Shown here piece by piece: positions 17,305-25,786 of a DNA stretch of 64,000 nt. The notes under the pieces are model-generated. The model worked only from the letters and a program-made list of their open reading frames with translations, had not been told where the DNA came from and did not search any database. Origin of the DNA: Brevifilum sp029548365 (GTDB taxonomy: Bacteria > Chloroflexota > Anaerolineae > Anaerolineales > Anaerolineaceae); assembly GCA_035376985.1 (NCBI GenBank), contig DAOSSA010000003.1, positions 1 through 64,000 of the forward strand. Reading direction: 5' to 3'. Positions within the stretch are counted from its first letter, which is position 1. Each line of letters begins with the position of its first letter. The position numbers and the translations under genes were made by a program.

Positions 17305-18039
17305 CTAAGCTTTTCGCCACAAGCGTCCACCGCCGCCTGCCAGATAGTTACGCAGCGCCAGGAGCGTTTCATCGTCATTGCGCCAGAAGGAGGAAAGCTG
17401 TGACTTGTAGCACAACACAGCCTCCTGCCAGGCATGCAGGGCGTCTTCACCCAGGTGATAGGGATTATATTTAAATTCCCCGTCCTTTAACAGCGGATTT
17501 TCAAAATGGTTGATGACGTAGGGGTAATCGGCATAGTATTCATCGACGCCGCCAACCTGCTTACCGACATTAACAACCAGTCGGTGATCAACGTGACCGC
17601 CCAGGCCCATCGGCATCACCAGGCCTGCTTTCTGCGGCAATTCAGCAGTCAATACCGCGCTGATCTCAGCAACCAGGTCTGCCTCGGCTGAGCTGTTAAA
17701 CAGATTGGAGAAATCCTTCACGATCGGTTCGCTGCTTGATGGGTCGCGGCGGTAGATGGCATCGAGCCAGTCAAAGTGGCGCAGTTCTGCCCCCAGGACG
17801 GCGCAGGCAGCCCGGTCCTCTGCCCTCCGGGCGCGGATCGCATCTACGCCCGAGATGCCCCAGGTTGCGTGCAACTCCTGTGCAAGCTCTGAATAATGAT
17901 CATCCAGCGGCAAGCCCGCCATCAGCGTCCAGATTTCAACCCGATGGCCTTGACGGGCAAGATCCCAAACCAGGCCGCCGCAGGAGAGGGTGACATCATC
18001 CAAATGAGGAGAAATAAAAATGGTGTGTTGTGTGTGCAT
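17305..18039 (-). CDS. PIG-L/LmbE-family deacetylase
   Basis: A 244-residue Zn-dependent deacetylase of the PIG-L fold, which removes N-acetyl groups from sugars such as GlcNAc conjugates. The metal motif is SPHLDDVTLSCGG (His12, Asp14, Asp15); the family's usual PDDE form is altered here to LDDV, as in other members. The third ligand is in GLGGHVDHR (about residue 150). Substrate is unknown; envelope glycolipids, mycothiol-like thiols or bacillithiol precursors are the known options. The gene stands alone between the tRNA pair and a divergent UDP-sugar dehydrogenase, which weakly supports a role in surface sugar metabolism. Confidence 0.85.
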   Translation of the reverse strand: MHTQHTIFISPHLDDVTLSCGGLVWDLARQGHRVEIWTLMAGLPLDDHYSELAQELHATWGISGVDAIRARRAEDRAACAVLGAELRHFDWLDAIYRRDPSSSEPIVKDFSNLFNSSAEADLVAEISAVLTAELPQKAGLVMPMGLGGHVDHRLVVNVGKQVGGVDEYYADYPYVINHFENPLLKDGEFKYNPYHLGEDALHAWQEAVLCYKSQLSSFWRNDDETLLALRNYLAGGGGRLWRKA

Positions 18040-18156
18040 CCATCCATTGTATCAAAAATTGCCAGGGATTCAACTGGGATTTTTGAACTCTGGTATTAAT
18101 GTCGTGGAAATTGTGTTTGTTGAACTACCCAAGTCCTACACAATAATTGAGGTAAA

Positions 18157-18178
18157 ATTCTGGTGACACTGCCAGAAT
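18157..18178. promoter_or_regulatory. Inverted repeat upstream of the UDP-sugar dehydrogenase
   Basis: A perfect seven-base dyad, ATTCTGG and CCAGAAT, with an eight-base centre, 25 bases before the ATG at 18204 and touching a TAAAAT that could be the -10 box. It may be an operator or a leader hairpin. Confidence 0.4.
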
Positions 18179-18203
18179 AGAGCGCTTTCAAAGAAAGAAC
18201 CTT

Positions 18204-19478
18204 ATGAAATTTTCAACCTTATGCGTGATTGGAATGGGCTACATCGGTTTGCCCTACGCCAGCGTATTTGCCAGCAAGGGGGTACGCGTGACGGGTATGG
18301 ACACCAACACCACCATCATCGACGGGCTGCAGGCAGGAAAATCGCACATCGTTGAGCCGGGACTGCAAGAGCTGTTGATGAAGGTTTTGGCAAGCGGACA
18401 CCTGACAACCGCAACGGAGGTTGTTCCTGCCGACGCCTTCATCATCGCGGTGCCGACGCCCTTCGATGCTGGTAAGCGGGCGGATCTGCGTGCGGTGGTC
18501 GCCGCCAGCCAATCGATCGTTCCTCACCTGCGGCGGGGCAACCTGGTGATTCTGGAATCAACCTCTCCGCCGCGCACCACAGCAGACGTTGTCGCACCGA
18601 TTTTAGAAAAAAGCGGTCTCAAGGCCGGGGAGGACTTCCTGCTGGCTTATTCGCCGGAGCGGGTGCTGCCGGGGCGCATCCTGCAGGAATTGGTGGAAAA
18701 CCCCCGCGTGATTGGCGGGATTGACCGGGCTTCAGCTGAGGCTGGGCGTGACCTCTACCAAATATTCGTGCAGGGTGAGATCGTCCTGACCGACGCCACC
18801 ACAGCCGAGATGGTCAAGTTGATGGAAAACACCTCCCGCGATATCAACATCGCCATCGCTAACGAATTTTCCCGCCTGGCAGACGCCTTCAACGTGGATA
18901 TCTGGGAGGCGATCAGCATCGCCAACCTGCACCCTCGGGTGCAGATCCTGCGCCCGGGCGTGGGTGTGGGCGGGCACTGCATCGATGTGGATCCCTGGTT
19001 CCTGGTGGAAGCCGCGCCGGAGCGCGCCGGGTTGATCAGGGCAGCCCGGAGTGTGAACGATGGTCAACCAGCCTTTTTAGCCGAGAACATCGCCAGGGTC
19101 GTCGGGGGTTTGGAGGGTAAAACCATCGCCTTTTTGGGTCTGGCTTTCAAGCCAAACGTGGACGATGTGCGCGAGAGCCCGGCGGCTGCACTGATCCGGC
19201 TCCTGGTGTCCGCCGGAGCCCGGGTGCTGGCTTACGAACCCTTGAAGCCCGGGGCTAACCTGCAGGGCATTGAACAGATGGAGCATTTGGAGGATGCCTT
19301 ATCCGGGGCTCACCTGGTGGTTCTGGGTGTGGCGCATGAGGTTTTCATAGCGCTGAATCCCGCAGAAGTGCGGTTAAAAACGAAGGCAGAATGGGTATAT
19401 GATGCGGTAAACGCCTGGGACAAACATGCCTGGGAAGCCGCCGGGTTCAAGTTTTCTGGCTTGGCACGCAGGAATTAA
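18204..19478 (+). CDS. wecC: Nucleotide-sugar dehydrogenase (UDP-N-acetyl-D-mannosaminuronate type)
   Basis: A 424-residue NAD-dependent four-electron oxidase that turns the 6-OH of a UDP-hexose into a carboxylate. Domains: Rossmann NAD domain with GMGYIGLPYA (residues 10-19), central helical dimerisation domain, and a C-terminal UDP-binding domain (GLAFKPNVDDVRESP). The catalytic cysteine is Cys259 in GVGGHCIDVDP. The substitutions around this motif, together with the DVDP ending, match WecC/WbpA-type UDP-ManNAc or UDP-GlcNAc dehydrogenases rather than UDP-glucose dehydrogenase. It would feed an acidic surface polysaccharide, but the polysaccharide cluster in this window lies about 22 kb away. 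AAAGAAAGAACC is the nearest ribosome-site-like sequence. Confidence 0.85.
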   Translation: MKFSTLCVIGMGYIGLPYASVFASKGVRVTGMDTNTTIIDGLQAGKSHIVEPGLQELLMKVLASGHLTTATEVVPADAFIIAVPTPFDAGKRADLRAVVAASQSIVPHLRRGNLVILESTSPPRTTADVVAPILEKSGLKAGEDFLLAYSPERVLPGRILQELVENPRVIGGIDRASAEAGRDLYQIFVQGEIVLTDATTAEMVKLMENTSRDINIAIANEFSRLADAFNVDIWEAISIANLHPRVQILRPGVGVGGHCIDVDPWFLVEAAPERAGLIRAARSVNDGQPAFLAENIARVVGGLEGKTIAFLGLAFKPNVDDVRESPAAALIRLLVSAGARVLAYEPLKPGANLQGIEQMEHLEDALSGAHLVVLGVAHEVFIALNPAEVRLKTKAEWVYDAVNAWDKHAWEAAGFKFSGLARRN

Positions 19479-19505
19479 TGATCAATATATTTTTATAAAA
19501 TCATT

Positions 19506-19545
19506 TTGTAGGGGCGGTATGCTTCGCGCTTACTATGGTAATTAA
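19506..19545. repeat. Fragment of a GTAGGGGC-type dispersed element
   Basis: TTTTGTAGGGGCGG opens this stretch and matches the terminal motif of the complete element at 34218-34333. Only the left end seems present; the sequence then runs into the convergent end of the next gene. Confidence 0.4.
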
Positions 19546-19556
19546 CAAACATGGTG

Positions 19557-22500
19557 TCAGGTTAACGGCCATCCGGGGATAGCAGCATCGATTTCTTCCA
19601 TCAAACGCATCGTCTCAACCAGGGCTACCACAACTTGCTGATAATGGCGCTTGTTAATAAAAGAAAGTTCGCGCCCGCGACGGTCTTTCAGCCACTTGTG
19701 CAACACCTGGTAACCACCAATCTCAAATGCCCATACCTCGGGGTTGACGCCCTCAAAATACTGTTCGCGGTTTATATATACCCTGCCGCCATATCCTGCT
19801 TCGGGAGGTACATATTTTGGATAACCGCCGCGCGGCGTCACCAAACTGTCCCCGGGAATGGGGAAACTGGTCAGAGGTGAGTTCAAGAGGGGCGATTCCA
19901 TCAGGTGCAGGGCGATCAATTCCCGGCCAAGGCTGACCAAACGGCGGAACATCTCAACATCTGCAGTGAGGGGCACACGGGGAAAGTCAATTTTCAAAAA
20001 TTCGGCATATCGTTCGCGGTAGCTGGGCGAATGGAAGATTGCGTAGATATAAGCCAAAAGATCCTCAGGGCCGAAGGTCTCTCGAATGGGATGTGTCCTG
20101 CCCGCCAAGTGTGGATCAAAGATAAGCTCAAGTTTGCCTTCAAATTCAGCCATGAACCTAGGGTTAAAGTTGGGAATCCGTCCACTGTTTTTATTATCTG
20201 GGTCCCAAGCCGAAAACTCAGAAGTATCAAATAGTGGATTTATATTTTCCTCTGGATAAAAATATATAGGGAAAAAATAACAATTATCTAGACTGCTTAT
20301 ATATTCTTTAACTGTAATCTGAGAACTAATAAATGAATGTTTCCAAAACTGATCACGAACTGATCTCATAGTAATAAGATTGATATTTGATTTATTGAGT
20401 AAATGTTTACTCACTTCATGCCGGTCTCGACCTAAAACAAATGAGGAATAAATTATTTTTCTTTGATCAAAACATCGATAATCTATCGTATGAATAGCAT
20501 GGGCAAAATCAGAATTTCTAGCCCAATTTCTTGCATTTTCTAGTGAAAAGGAAGAGGAATCAACTAGATGATATTTTTGTCGTATTTCTTCATTTGATAT
20601 TTCACTTTTAAGAACTCTAAGCCGTTGTTTAAGTGTGTCAAATGAAAAGTTGACCGAAAAAGAATCTCGGCCAGTTGTAATTCCCATGCTAAATGAATTA
20701 AAAATGTTTGATACTTTAATTAGTGAGTCATATTCATCAGATAAAGTCTTATTTTGATCAATTAGCATAAAATAAGGTGGTTCAGGTGACAAATTCATCC
20801 ATTCAAGAGAAAATATGTCATTTTCCAACAATGCTTGATATTTTTCGTTTCGTCTGCCCCAGAAATCCAGATATTTCACCATTGTTTCACCAGAACGCTC
20901 ACCAGATATAACCAAGAAAACTATTGAAACTCCTTGCCGAATATCAAATACATTCTCGTCAGGCGATCCGGATGGTGTAACTTCACCAATCAACGAATTT
21001 CCATGCAAATTAAGGATAAATATTTCATCAAATGAATTAATCAATTCTTCTCGCATACCTCTATGCACCAATCCAGAGAGATAAACATGATTTGTTATCA
21101 TTGCAACAATACCGGTTCCTGTGCGCTCGATGCGGTCGTGAGCAAAGCGAATGAACTTGATATAATCATCTGAAAGGGGCTGAATGTTGCGCTCACTCCG
21201 CACTGCCGTTTTATAGCGTTCCATCAGGGTTTCAATATGTTCACCCTGATTAATCGAGCTGACGGAATAGGGCGGGTTGCCCAGCACCACCATGATCGGC
21301 TTTTCCTGCTTGACTGCATCGGCAGCTTTGGCTTCTTCCGAGACAAATTGCATCGGCCCGTATAGGCTGGGGATGTTCTCCGGCATCACCTCCAGCGCGT
21401 TCGTCAGGTACACCCGAATACGGTCTTCAGCCTGGAAGTCATAGGCCCAGCGCGCTCGTTCCTCCTCGGGTAAGTCCAGGTCATGCCCGGCCAGTTGTAG
21501 CGCCAGCTTGAAGTGCGCCACGGCATAGGGCGCCATCATGATCTCGAAACCAAACAAGCGTGCAAGCAAGTGCTCCCGCACATAATCAGACCACATACCG
21601 GCATCGTTTCGCTGCATGAATTCATCTCTGATTAAGTCGATCACCGCGTATAAAAAGGTGGCTGTGCCCACGGCAGGGTCCAGTATCAACATTTTGTGAG
21701 TTCCGTCGGGCAGGCGAGTGGTGTCAGCCAGGCCGTCAGGCAAGCCGAAGCGGTTTTTCAGCAGACTGTGGACAGAGCGCACAATAAAAGACACCACCGG
21801 CATTGGAGTGTAATATACACCGCGCCGTTCCCGAAGACGAGGATCATAAGCCGCCAGAAAGGTTTCATAAAAGTGCATCATTGGGTCGTCCTGCCGCGTG
21901 TTCCTGCCAAAGTCTGCCAAGATGGCGTGTATATCGGCATTAGCCAGGAGTTGGATCAGATCATCAACCAGCCCAGCAAAGGGTTCGTCATCTAGGTGTG
22001 GACCGGTGATAAAGGTAAAGAAATTTCGCAAAAAGGGGTTGGTACGCGGGATTGAATACTGGGCGGTATAACGGTGAAAGGTTCCCGATTCATGCATGAT
22101 ACGTGCTGAAAACAACCCGTACGACAGGGTCTGAGCAAACATATCTGCGAATTGGCCCAGGTTTTCAGGCTGATCAAGGTCGGGAATCAACACCTGGGCA
22201 AAAGCCCGCCGCCAACCTTTGAGCATTTCAGAAGCCTGCTTGTTGGTAAACGCGTTCATGATGACATCCCGAATCAAGTGAGTCTGCCGGGCCATATGCT
22301 CAGCCAATTCGCGCGGGGTGCTGATAGGCTGGGGTTGATGAGCCAGGAAATCTGTCAGCAAGGCCTTTAAATCATGGATGCCGTTAGCTTCCAGTTGAGG
22401 TACGCCCCTGGTATCCAGCCGTGCCAGGCGTACGCTGCTACGCATATTTCCATTTACGTACCAGCGGAATTCTAGGTAGTCTGTCAGGATCAGATTGTCC

Positions 22501-22781
22501 AACGCTTCACGATAGCGTAATAATTGTTCTGTTCTTTCAGCAGCATCGAGTGAAACACCCACATCCTTGGCTTCCACGTGCCCTACCTTGAAGTCACCAC
22601 GTAAAATTGCCAGGTCTGGCGCGCCGCAGGCAATTCGCCTTGGTTCATTGATCGCACGCAAGTTGCCTTCCAGGGCTTCAAACAAATTTGCCAGGGCGGG
22701 CCGGTGGGTGTGTTCAGTGGCGGTACTTGTGGTAAGCTTACTGGTCAGTTGATTGAGGTAAATCATAATTGGGTGAGACAT
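19557..22781 (-). CDS. Type ISP-like fused nuclease/N6-adenine DNA methyltransferase
   Basis: A 1074-residue restriction-modification-like polypeptide. The N-terminus has a PD-(D/E)xK nuclease signature: Pro55-Asp56, then Glu70-Ala-Lys72 in GHVEAKDVG. A helical linker follows, then an amino-methyltransferase core with SAM motif DPAVGTATFL starting at Asp368 and catalytic NPPY at Asn502-Tyr505. The part after it (about residues 560-880) would be the target-recognition region, and the last 200 residues resemble the Type ISP C-terminal domain. Full Type ISP enzymes also carry an SF2 helicase between nuclease and methylase, which is absent here, so the enzyme may act more like a Type IIG protein. 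An extended -10 (TGGTATAAT, 22848-22853) and AAGGA precede the ATG. The recognition region is far more AT-rich than its flanks. Confidence 0.85.
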   Translation of the reverse strand: MSHPIMIYLNQLTSKLTTSTATEHTHRPALANLFEALEGNLRAINEPRRIACGAPDLAILRGDFKVGHVEAKDVGVSLDAAERTEQLLRYREALDNLILTDYLEFRWYVNGNMRSSVRLARLDTRGVPQLEANGIHDLKALLTDFLAHQPQPISTPRELAEHMARQTHLIRDVIMNAFTNKQASEMLKGWRRAFAQVLIPDLDQPENLGQFADMFAQTLSYGLFSARIMHESGTFHRYTAQYSIPRTNPFLRNFFTFITGPHLDDEPFAGLVDDLIQLLANADIHAILADFGRNTRQDDPMMHFYETFLAAYDPRLRERRGVYYTPMPVVSFIVRSVHSLLKNRFGLPDGLADTTRLPDGTHKMLILDPAVGTATFLYAVIDLIRDEFMQRNDAGMWSDYVREHLLARLFGFEIMMAPYAVAHFKLALQLAGHDLDLPEEERARWAYDFQAEDRIRVYLTNALEVMPENIPSLYGPMQFVSEEAKAADAVKQEKPIMVVLGNPPYSVSSINQGEHIETLMERYKTAVRSERNIQPLSDDYIKFIRFAHDRIERTGTGIVAMITNHVYLSGLVHRGMREELINSFDEIFILNLHGNSLIGEVTPSGSPDENVFDIRQGVSIVFLVISGERSGETMVKYLDFWGRRNEKYQALLENDIFSLEWMNLSPEPPYFMLIDQNKTLSDEYDSLIKVSNIFNSFSMGITTGRDSFSVNFSFDTLKQRLRVLKSEISNEEIRQKYHLVDSSSFSLENARNWARNSDFAHAIHTIDYRCFDQRKIIYSSFVLGRDRHEVSKHLLNKSNINLITMRSVRDQFWKHSFISSQITVKEYISSLDNCYFFPIYFYPEENINPLFDTSEFSAWDPDNKNSGRIPNFNPRFMAEFEGKLELIFDPHLAGRTHPIRETFGPEDLLAYIYAIFHSPSYRERYAEFLKIDFPRVPLTADVEMFRRLVSLGRELIALHLMESPLLNSPLTSFPIPGDSLVTPRGGYPKYVPPEAGYGGRVYINREQYFEGVNPEVWAFEIGGYQVLHKWLKDRRGRELSFINKRHYQQVVVALVETMRLMEEIDAAIPGWPLT

Positions 22782-22847
22782 GGGTATTTCCTTTTCAAAT
22801 ATCTATCAATCTTCCCAATGGGGGTTCCTCGTGGCGTCGTGTCTAAA

Positions 22848-22922
22848 ATTATACCAAGAACCAACACAGCGAAATTTTTCCAAAACAGGCTCGATTAATT
22901 TCTTCAACTATCAGATTATAAT
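22848..22922. promoter_or_regulatory. Divergent promoter region between nuclease-methylase and ADP-ribosylglycohydrolase
   Basis: On the minus strand TGGTATAAT is an extended -10 (22848-22853 for the hexamer). On the plus strand TATAAT lies at 22917-22922, about 40 bases ahead of the glycohydrolase ATG. Neither has a clear -35 box. The two genes are thus served from one 180-base region. Confidence 0.5.
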
Positions 22923-22962
22923 TTACCTATCACACAAACCAGTCCCAAACCAAGGAGGTCTC

Positions 22963-23730
22963 ATGCTTGGAGCGCTTATCGGCGACCTGGTCGGTTCAGT
23001 TTACGAATGGAAAAACATCAAAACCACTGAATTTAAATTTCTGAAACCCGAATGCTTCTTTACGGATGATTCGGTGCTCACCGTGGCGACAGCCAGTGCG
23101 CTGCTAACCGGCGCAGGCTATGCCGAAACGTATCAGGATTTCGCCCGTCGTTACACCGGGCGGGGATACGGCGGCCACTTTTCCGCCTGGATATACACCG
23201 ATAACCCTCAGCCCTACAATAGCTGGGGCAACGGATCGGCCATGCGGGTCAGCCCGGTGGGGTTTGCCTTCAACACCGTCGATGAGGTACTGGCAGAGGC
23301 AGAGACCAGCGCCGCGGTGACCCACAACCACCCCGAGGGGATCAAGGGCGCCCAGGCAACCGCGCTAGCTGTCCTGCTTGCCCGGCGGAAGACCCCCCTG
23401 GAAGAAATCCGGGCTGCGATTATCAGCCGCTGCGGTTATGACCTGTTGCGCACGCTGGACGAGATCCGCCCGGTCTATACCTTTGACGTCTCCTGCCAGG
23501 GTTCCGTGCCCGAGGCGATCATCGCTTTCCTCGAATCCACCGGCTTTGAAGACGCCATCCGCAAGGCGATCTCCATCGGCGGGGATAGCGACACCATCGC
23601 CTGCATCACCGGCGGGATCGCAGAGGCCTATTACGGCGTCCCGGACGACATCGCCCAGAAGGCTTACACTTATTTACCGGTTGAATTTCTTGAAGTGATA
23701 GAAGCGTTTTATACGCGTTATGGGAAATAG
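22963..23730 (+). CDS. ADP-ribosylglycohydrolase family protein
   Basis: A 255-residue DraG/ARH-type hydrolase that cleaves ADP-ribose from protein or nucleic-acid residues using two Mg ions. The first metal motif is FTDDSVLT (Thr34, Asp35, Asp36) and the second is IGGDSDT near residue 205. The start is set by a textbook AAGGAGG seven bases before the ATG; a far upstream in-frame extension lies over the promoter and is not needed. The gene is divergent from the nuclease-methylase. Family members reverse regulatory ADP-ribosylation, act as antitoxins against ADP-ribosylating toxins, or do metabolic jobs; no ADP-ribosyltransferase is visible in this window. Confidence 0.88.
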   Translation: MLGALIGDLVGSVYEWKNIKTTEFKFLKPECFFTDDSVLTVATASALLTGAGYAETYQDFARRYTGRGYGGHFSAWIYTDNPQPYNSWGNGSAMRVSPVGFAFNTVDEVLAEAETSAAVTHNHPEGIKGAQATALAVLLARRKTPLEEIRAAIISRCGYDLLRTLDEIRPVYTFDVSCQGSVPEAIIAFLESTGFEDAIRKAISIGGDSDTIACITGGIAEAYYGVPDDIAQKAYTYLPVEFLEVIEAFYTRYGK

Positions 23731-23918
23731 GAGTCAGGAATCAGGAAACAGGAAATAGGAATCAGGAAATAGTTGTTTTTGACGTGCGGTTAAAATACTG
23801 GACATCTTTAGATGATCGTATTATCAGAATATGGGAGGAGAAATGGCCTGTAAAGCGACAGTAGCACATAATCCCTAATCCCTAATACCTGGTTCCTAAT
23901 CCCTAATCCCTAATCGCC
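23731..23918. repeat. Degenerate short repeats (GGAATCAGGAAATA / TAATCCC)
   Basis: Two clusters flank a 100-base gap: copies of GGAATCAGGAAA-like words at about 23731-23772, and TAATCCC repeated in 23873-23918. The second cluster runs into the 3' end of the uracil-DNA glycosylase gene and encodes its last residues (GIRD). Similar words recur at about 50083-50216. Confidence 0.6.
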
Positions 23919-24582
23919 TTACTTTTTCCCACACCTCGGCAAACATTGCTTCGGTCAGCCTGCCGGTGAGGGTGTTCTGCTGGCTGGGGTGATAGGATGC
24001 CAGCAGCCAGGGCAGACCGTCGCCCAGCGGGTAAAAGGCGTTATGCCCGAAGACCGGTTTTTGCCCCTGGCGCTCCTCGCTGCGATGCATGCGTACAAGG
24101 GTATCAAAAGCCACCTTCCCCAGGGCGACGAAGCCCTCCGCATGGGTCAGCAGGTCGATTTCAGCCTGCAGCCACGGCAGGCAATTTTTAATTTCTTCGG
24201 CAGTGGGCTTGTTTTGGGGCGGCACGCAGCGGCACACCGCGGTGATAAACACGTCCTGCAACGCCAGCCCGTCGTCCCGCTGGCTGGATTCGGCCTGGTT
24301 GGCAAACCCAGCGCGGTGCAAAGCCGCATAAAGAAATTTGCCGCTGGCGTCGCCGGTGAACATGCGCCCGGTGCGATTAGAGCCATGCGCGCCGGGGGCC
24401 AGCCCTACCACAATGATTCTGGCGCCAGGGTCCCCAAAGCCGGGCACAGGCTTGCCCCAATAGGTCTGGTCCTGGTAAGCTTTTCGCTTGGTACGAGCCA
24501 CTTCTTCGCGCCAGGCAACCAGGCGCGGACACTTCCGACAGGTGATGATTTCTTGTTCCAGGGCTTGAAGAGATGCAGACAT
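23896..24582 (-). CDS. Uracil-DNA glycosylase, family 5 (UDGb)
   Basis: A 228-residue Fe-S DNA repair enzyme that removes uracil and other deaminated bases. The N-terminal CRKC (Cys15, Cys18) and later cysteines in CRCVPPQNKPTAEEIKNC supply the 4Fe-4S cluster. Motif 1 is GLAPGAHGSNRTG (starting near residue 58), which lacks the polar catalytic Asn/Asp found in family 4 and marks family 5; motif 3 is HPSQQNTLTGRLT. The C-terminal codons lie in a degenerate repeat, so the true end may vary among relatives. TACAAT ends only six bases before the ATG and no ribosome site is seen, so the message may be leaderless. Confidence 0.92.
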   Translation of the reverse strand: MSASLQALEQEIITCRKCPRLVAWREEVARTKRKAYQDQTYWGKPVPGFGDPGARIIVVGLAPGAHGSNRTGRMFTGDASGKFLYAALHRAGFANQAESSQRDDGLALQDVFITAVCRCVPPQNKPTAEEIKNCLPWLQAEIDLLTHAEGFVALGKVAFDTLVRMHRSEERQGQKPVFGHNAFYPLGDGLPWLLASYHPSQQNTLTGRLTEAMFAEVWEKVRRLGIRD

Positions 24583-24695
24583 GGGTCTATTGTACTGGAA
24601 TTATGGAAAATGATTCCACTGGCGTTTCCACCCTGTCCTCATGGTCTTACGAAGGTTCTGGTTCCACGAAAAAGCCGAAAAGCGTGTAACTTTTT

Positions 24696-25622
24696 TCAGG
24701 GAATGGCGCCCGACGGAATCAAAAAGGATTCCATCATCGCATCCAGGTGCGTCAGGTCCGGGTTGAAAGCGTCAGCGGGCTGGGTGAGCAAGCCTGCCTC
24801 CATGTCGGCTATGTAAATTTCATAATTTTCTGAAAACGCCGACCAGCCTTCTGCCGGTTCGATTAACTGATTGTCAACAAACCACAGATGAGATATCGGC
24901 ATGGTGGCCGAGAGGAAGTAGGCGCCGTCATCCGTCAGCCCGATAAAAGCATAAAAAGCGCTGTCATTACTGATCGGCACGGCAGCCTGACCATACTGGG
25001 TGATAAAGCGCACGCCTTTCCCATTCTGAAAATCAAGGTATTTAATCTGGGCACGCATCATCTGCGCCGCATTGAAAATGGGCACAAAGGGGATGCTACC
25101 GGTTGGATGGAGGTCGCCGCTGCTCAGCAAAGCCTGCAGTTCAATGACCGTATTTTGGATATAAGGGTCCAGGGCAATAAACCCCTGAACGGGATAGATT
25201 CGAACGGCAGGACTGTGGTATACGTTGGAAACCGGGTAGCCGGTTAAAATAATCTCAATCATATCGGGGTGACCGGCCATACTGGGTATATAACCATCAT
25301 CCGGCAGAAACTCGGGGATCAGGCTCTGTGAAAAGCCGTTACTATAGACCTCCGGGTAGCAGAATTCAACGCCGAAAGCTGTTCCGGGAACCATCCCCTG
25401 AGAGCAGGCATCGGATTCCGGGGTGGGTTCTACCATGGGCGTTTCTGGCGGCGGTTCCGGCTCCAGGGTCTCCGTTGGGGGCAGGGGCGTTGGCTCGGCA
25501 ACCGTGATCTCCACAATGGGTTCAGGGGGTGGGGGTTCCACGCCTGGTGCCCATGGGATGTTGCAAGCCAGAGTGGCGAGAAGAAGGGCGATTAACGCAA
25601 AGAAATACAAACGTGGTTTCAT
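24696..25622 (-). CDS. Lipoprotein of unknown function
   Basis: I do not recognise the main domain. The protein has 308 residues from the ATG at 25622, which has GGAG ahead; a longer in-frame start would hide the signal. It starts with a lipoprotein signal (LLATLAC, Cys about 20), then a Pro/Glu-rich spacer (about 30-75) with PTPLPPTETLEPEPPPE, then a globular domain with two Cys near its start (DACSQG, EFCYP). Bases downstream hold no clear operon partner. The architecture, a tethered extracellular domain on a flexible stalk, is repeated in several other lipoproteins of this window. Confidence 0.75.
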   Translation of the reverse strand: MKPRLYFFALIALLLATLACNIPWAPGVEPPPPEPIVEITVAEPTPLPPTETLEPEPPPETPMVEPTPESDACSQGMVPGTAFGVEFCYPEVYSNGFSQSLIPEFLPDDGYIPSMAGHPDMIEIILTGYPVSNVYHSPAVRIYPVQGFIALDPYIQNTVIELQALLSSGDLHPTGSIPFVPIFNAAQMMRAQIKYLDFQNGKGVRFITQYGQAAVPISNDSAFYAFIGLTDDGAYFLSATMPISHLWFVDNQLIEPAEGWSAFSENYEIYIADMEAGLLTQPADAFNPDLTHLDAMMESFLIPSGAIP

Positions 25623-25732
25623 CTTTACTCCTACGGACAGGCAGACAAAATAATAGGCTGTTTTAAGGCCCTTGCTCACGATTGATTAAACAGCGAACCC
25701 CGGGATTTGTCAATGCCCTTTTTATAAACCAC

Positions 25733-25758
25733 AAGAGGCGCCTTGTTGGACGCCTCTT
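25733..25758 (-). terminator. Terminator after eno
   Basis: GAGGCG and CGCCTC (25735-25740, 25751-25756) extended by A-T pairs, with a ten-base loop. On the minus strand it is followed by TTGTGGTTTATAAAAA, a modest T tract. It lies about 30 bases past the enolase stop. Confidence 0.75.
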
Positions 25759-25786
25759 TGAATGAATTAACAGATCAGGCTGTAGA

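Noticed and set aside
16963..17450. Open frames on both strands around the alanine tRNAs (MAQLGARLNGIEEVEGSNPSGS-type peptides)
   Set aside because: These are read-throughs of the tRNA genes, a well-known false signal.
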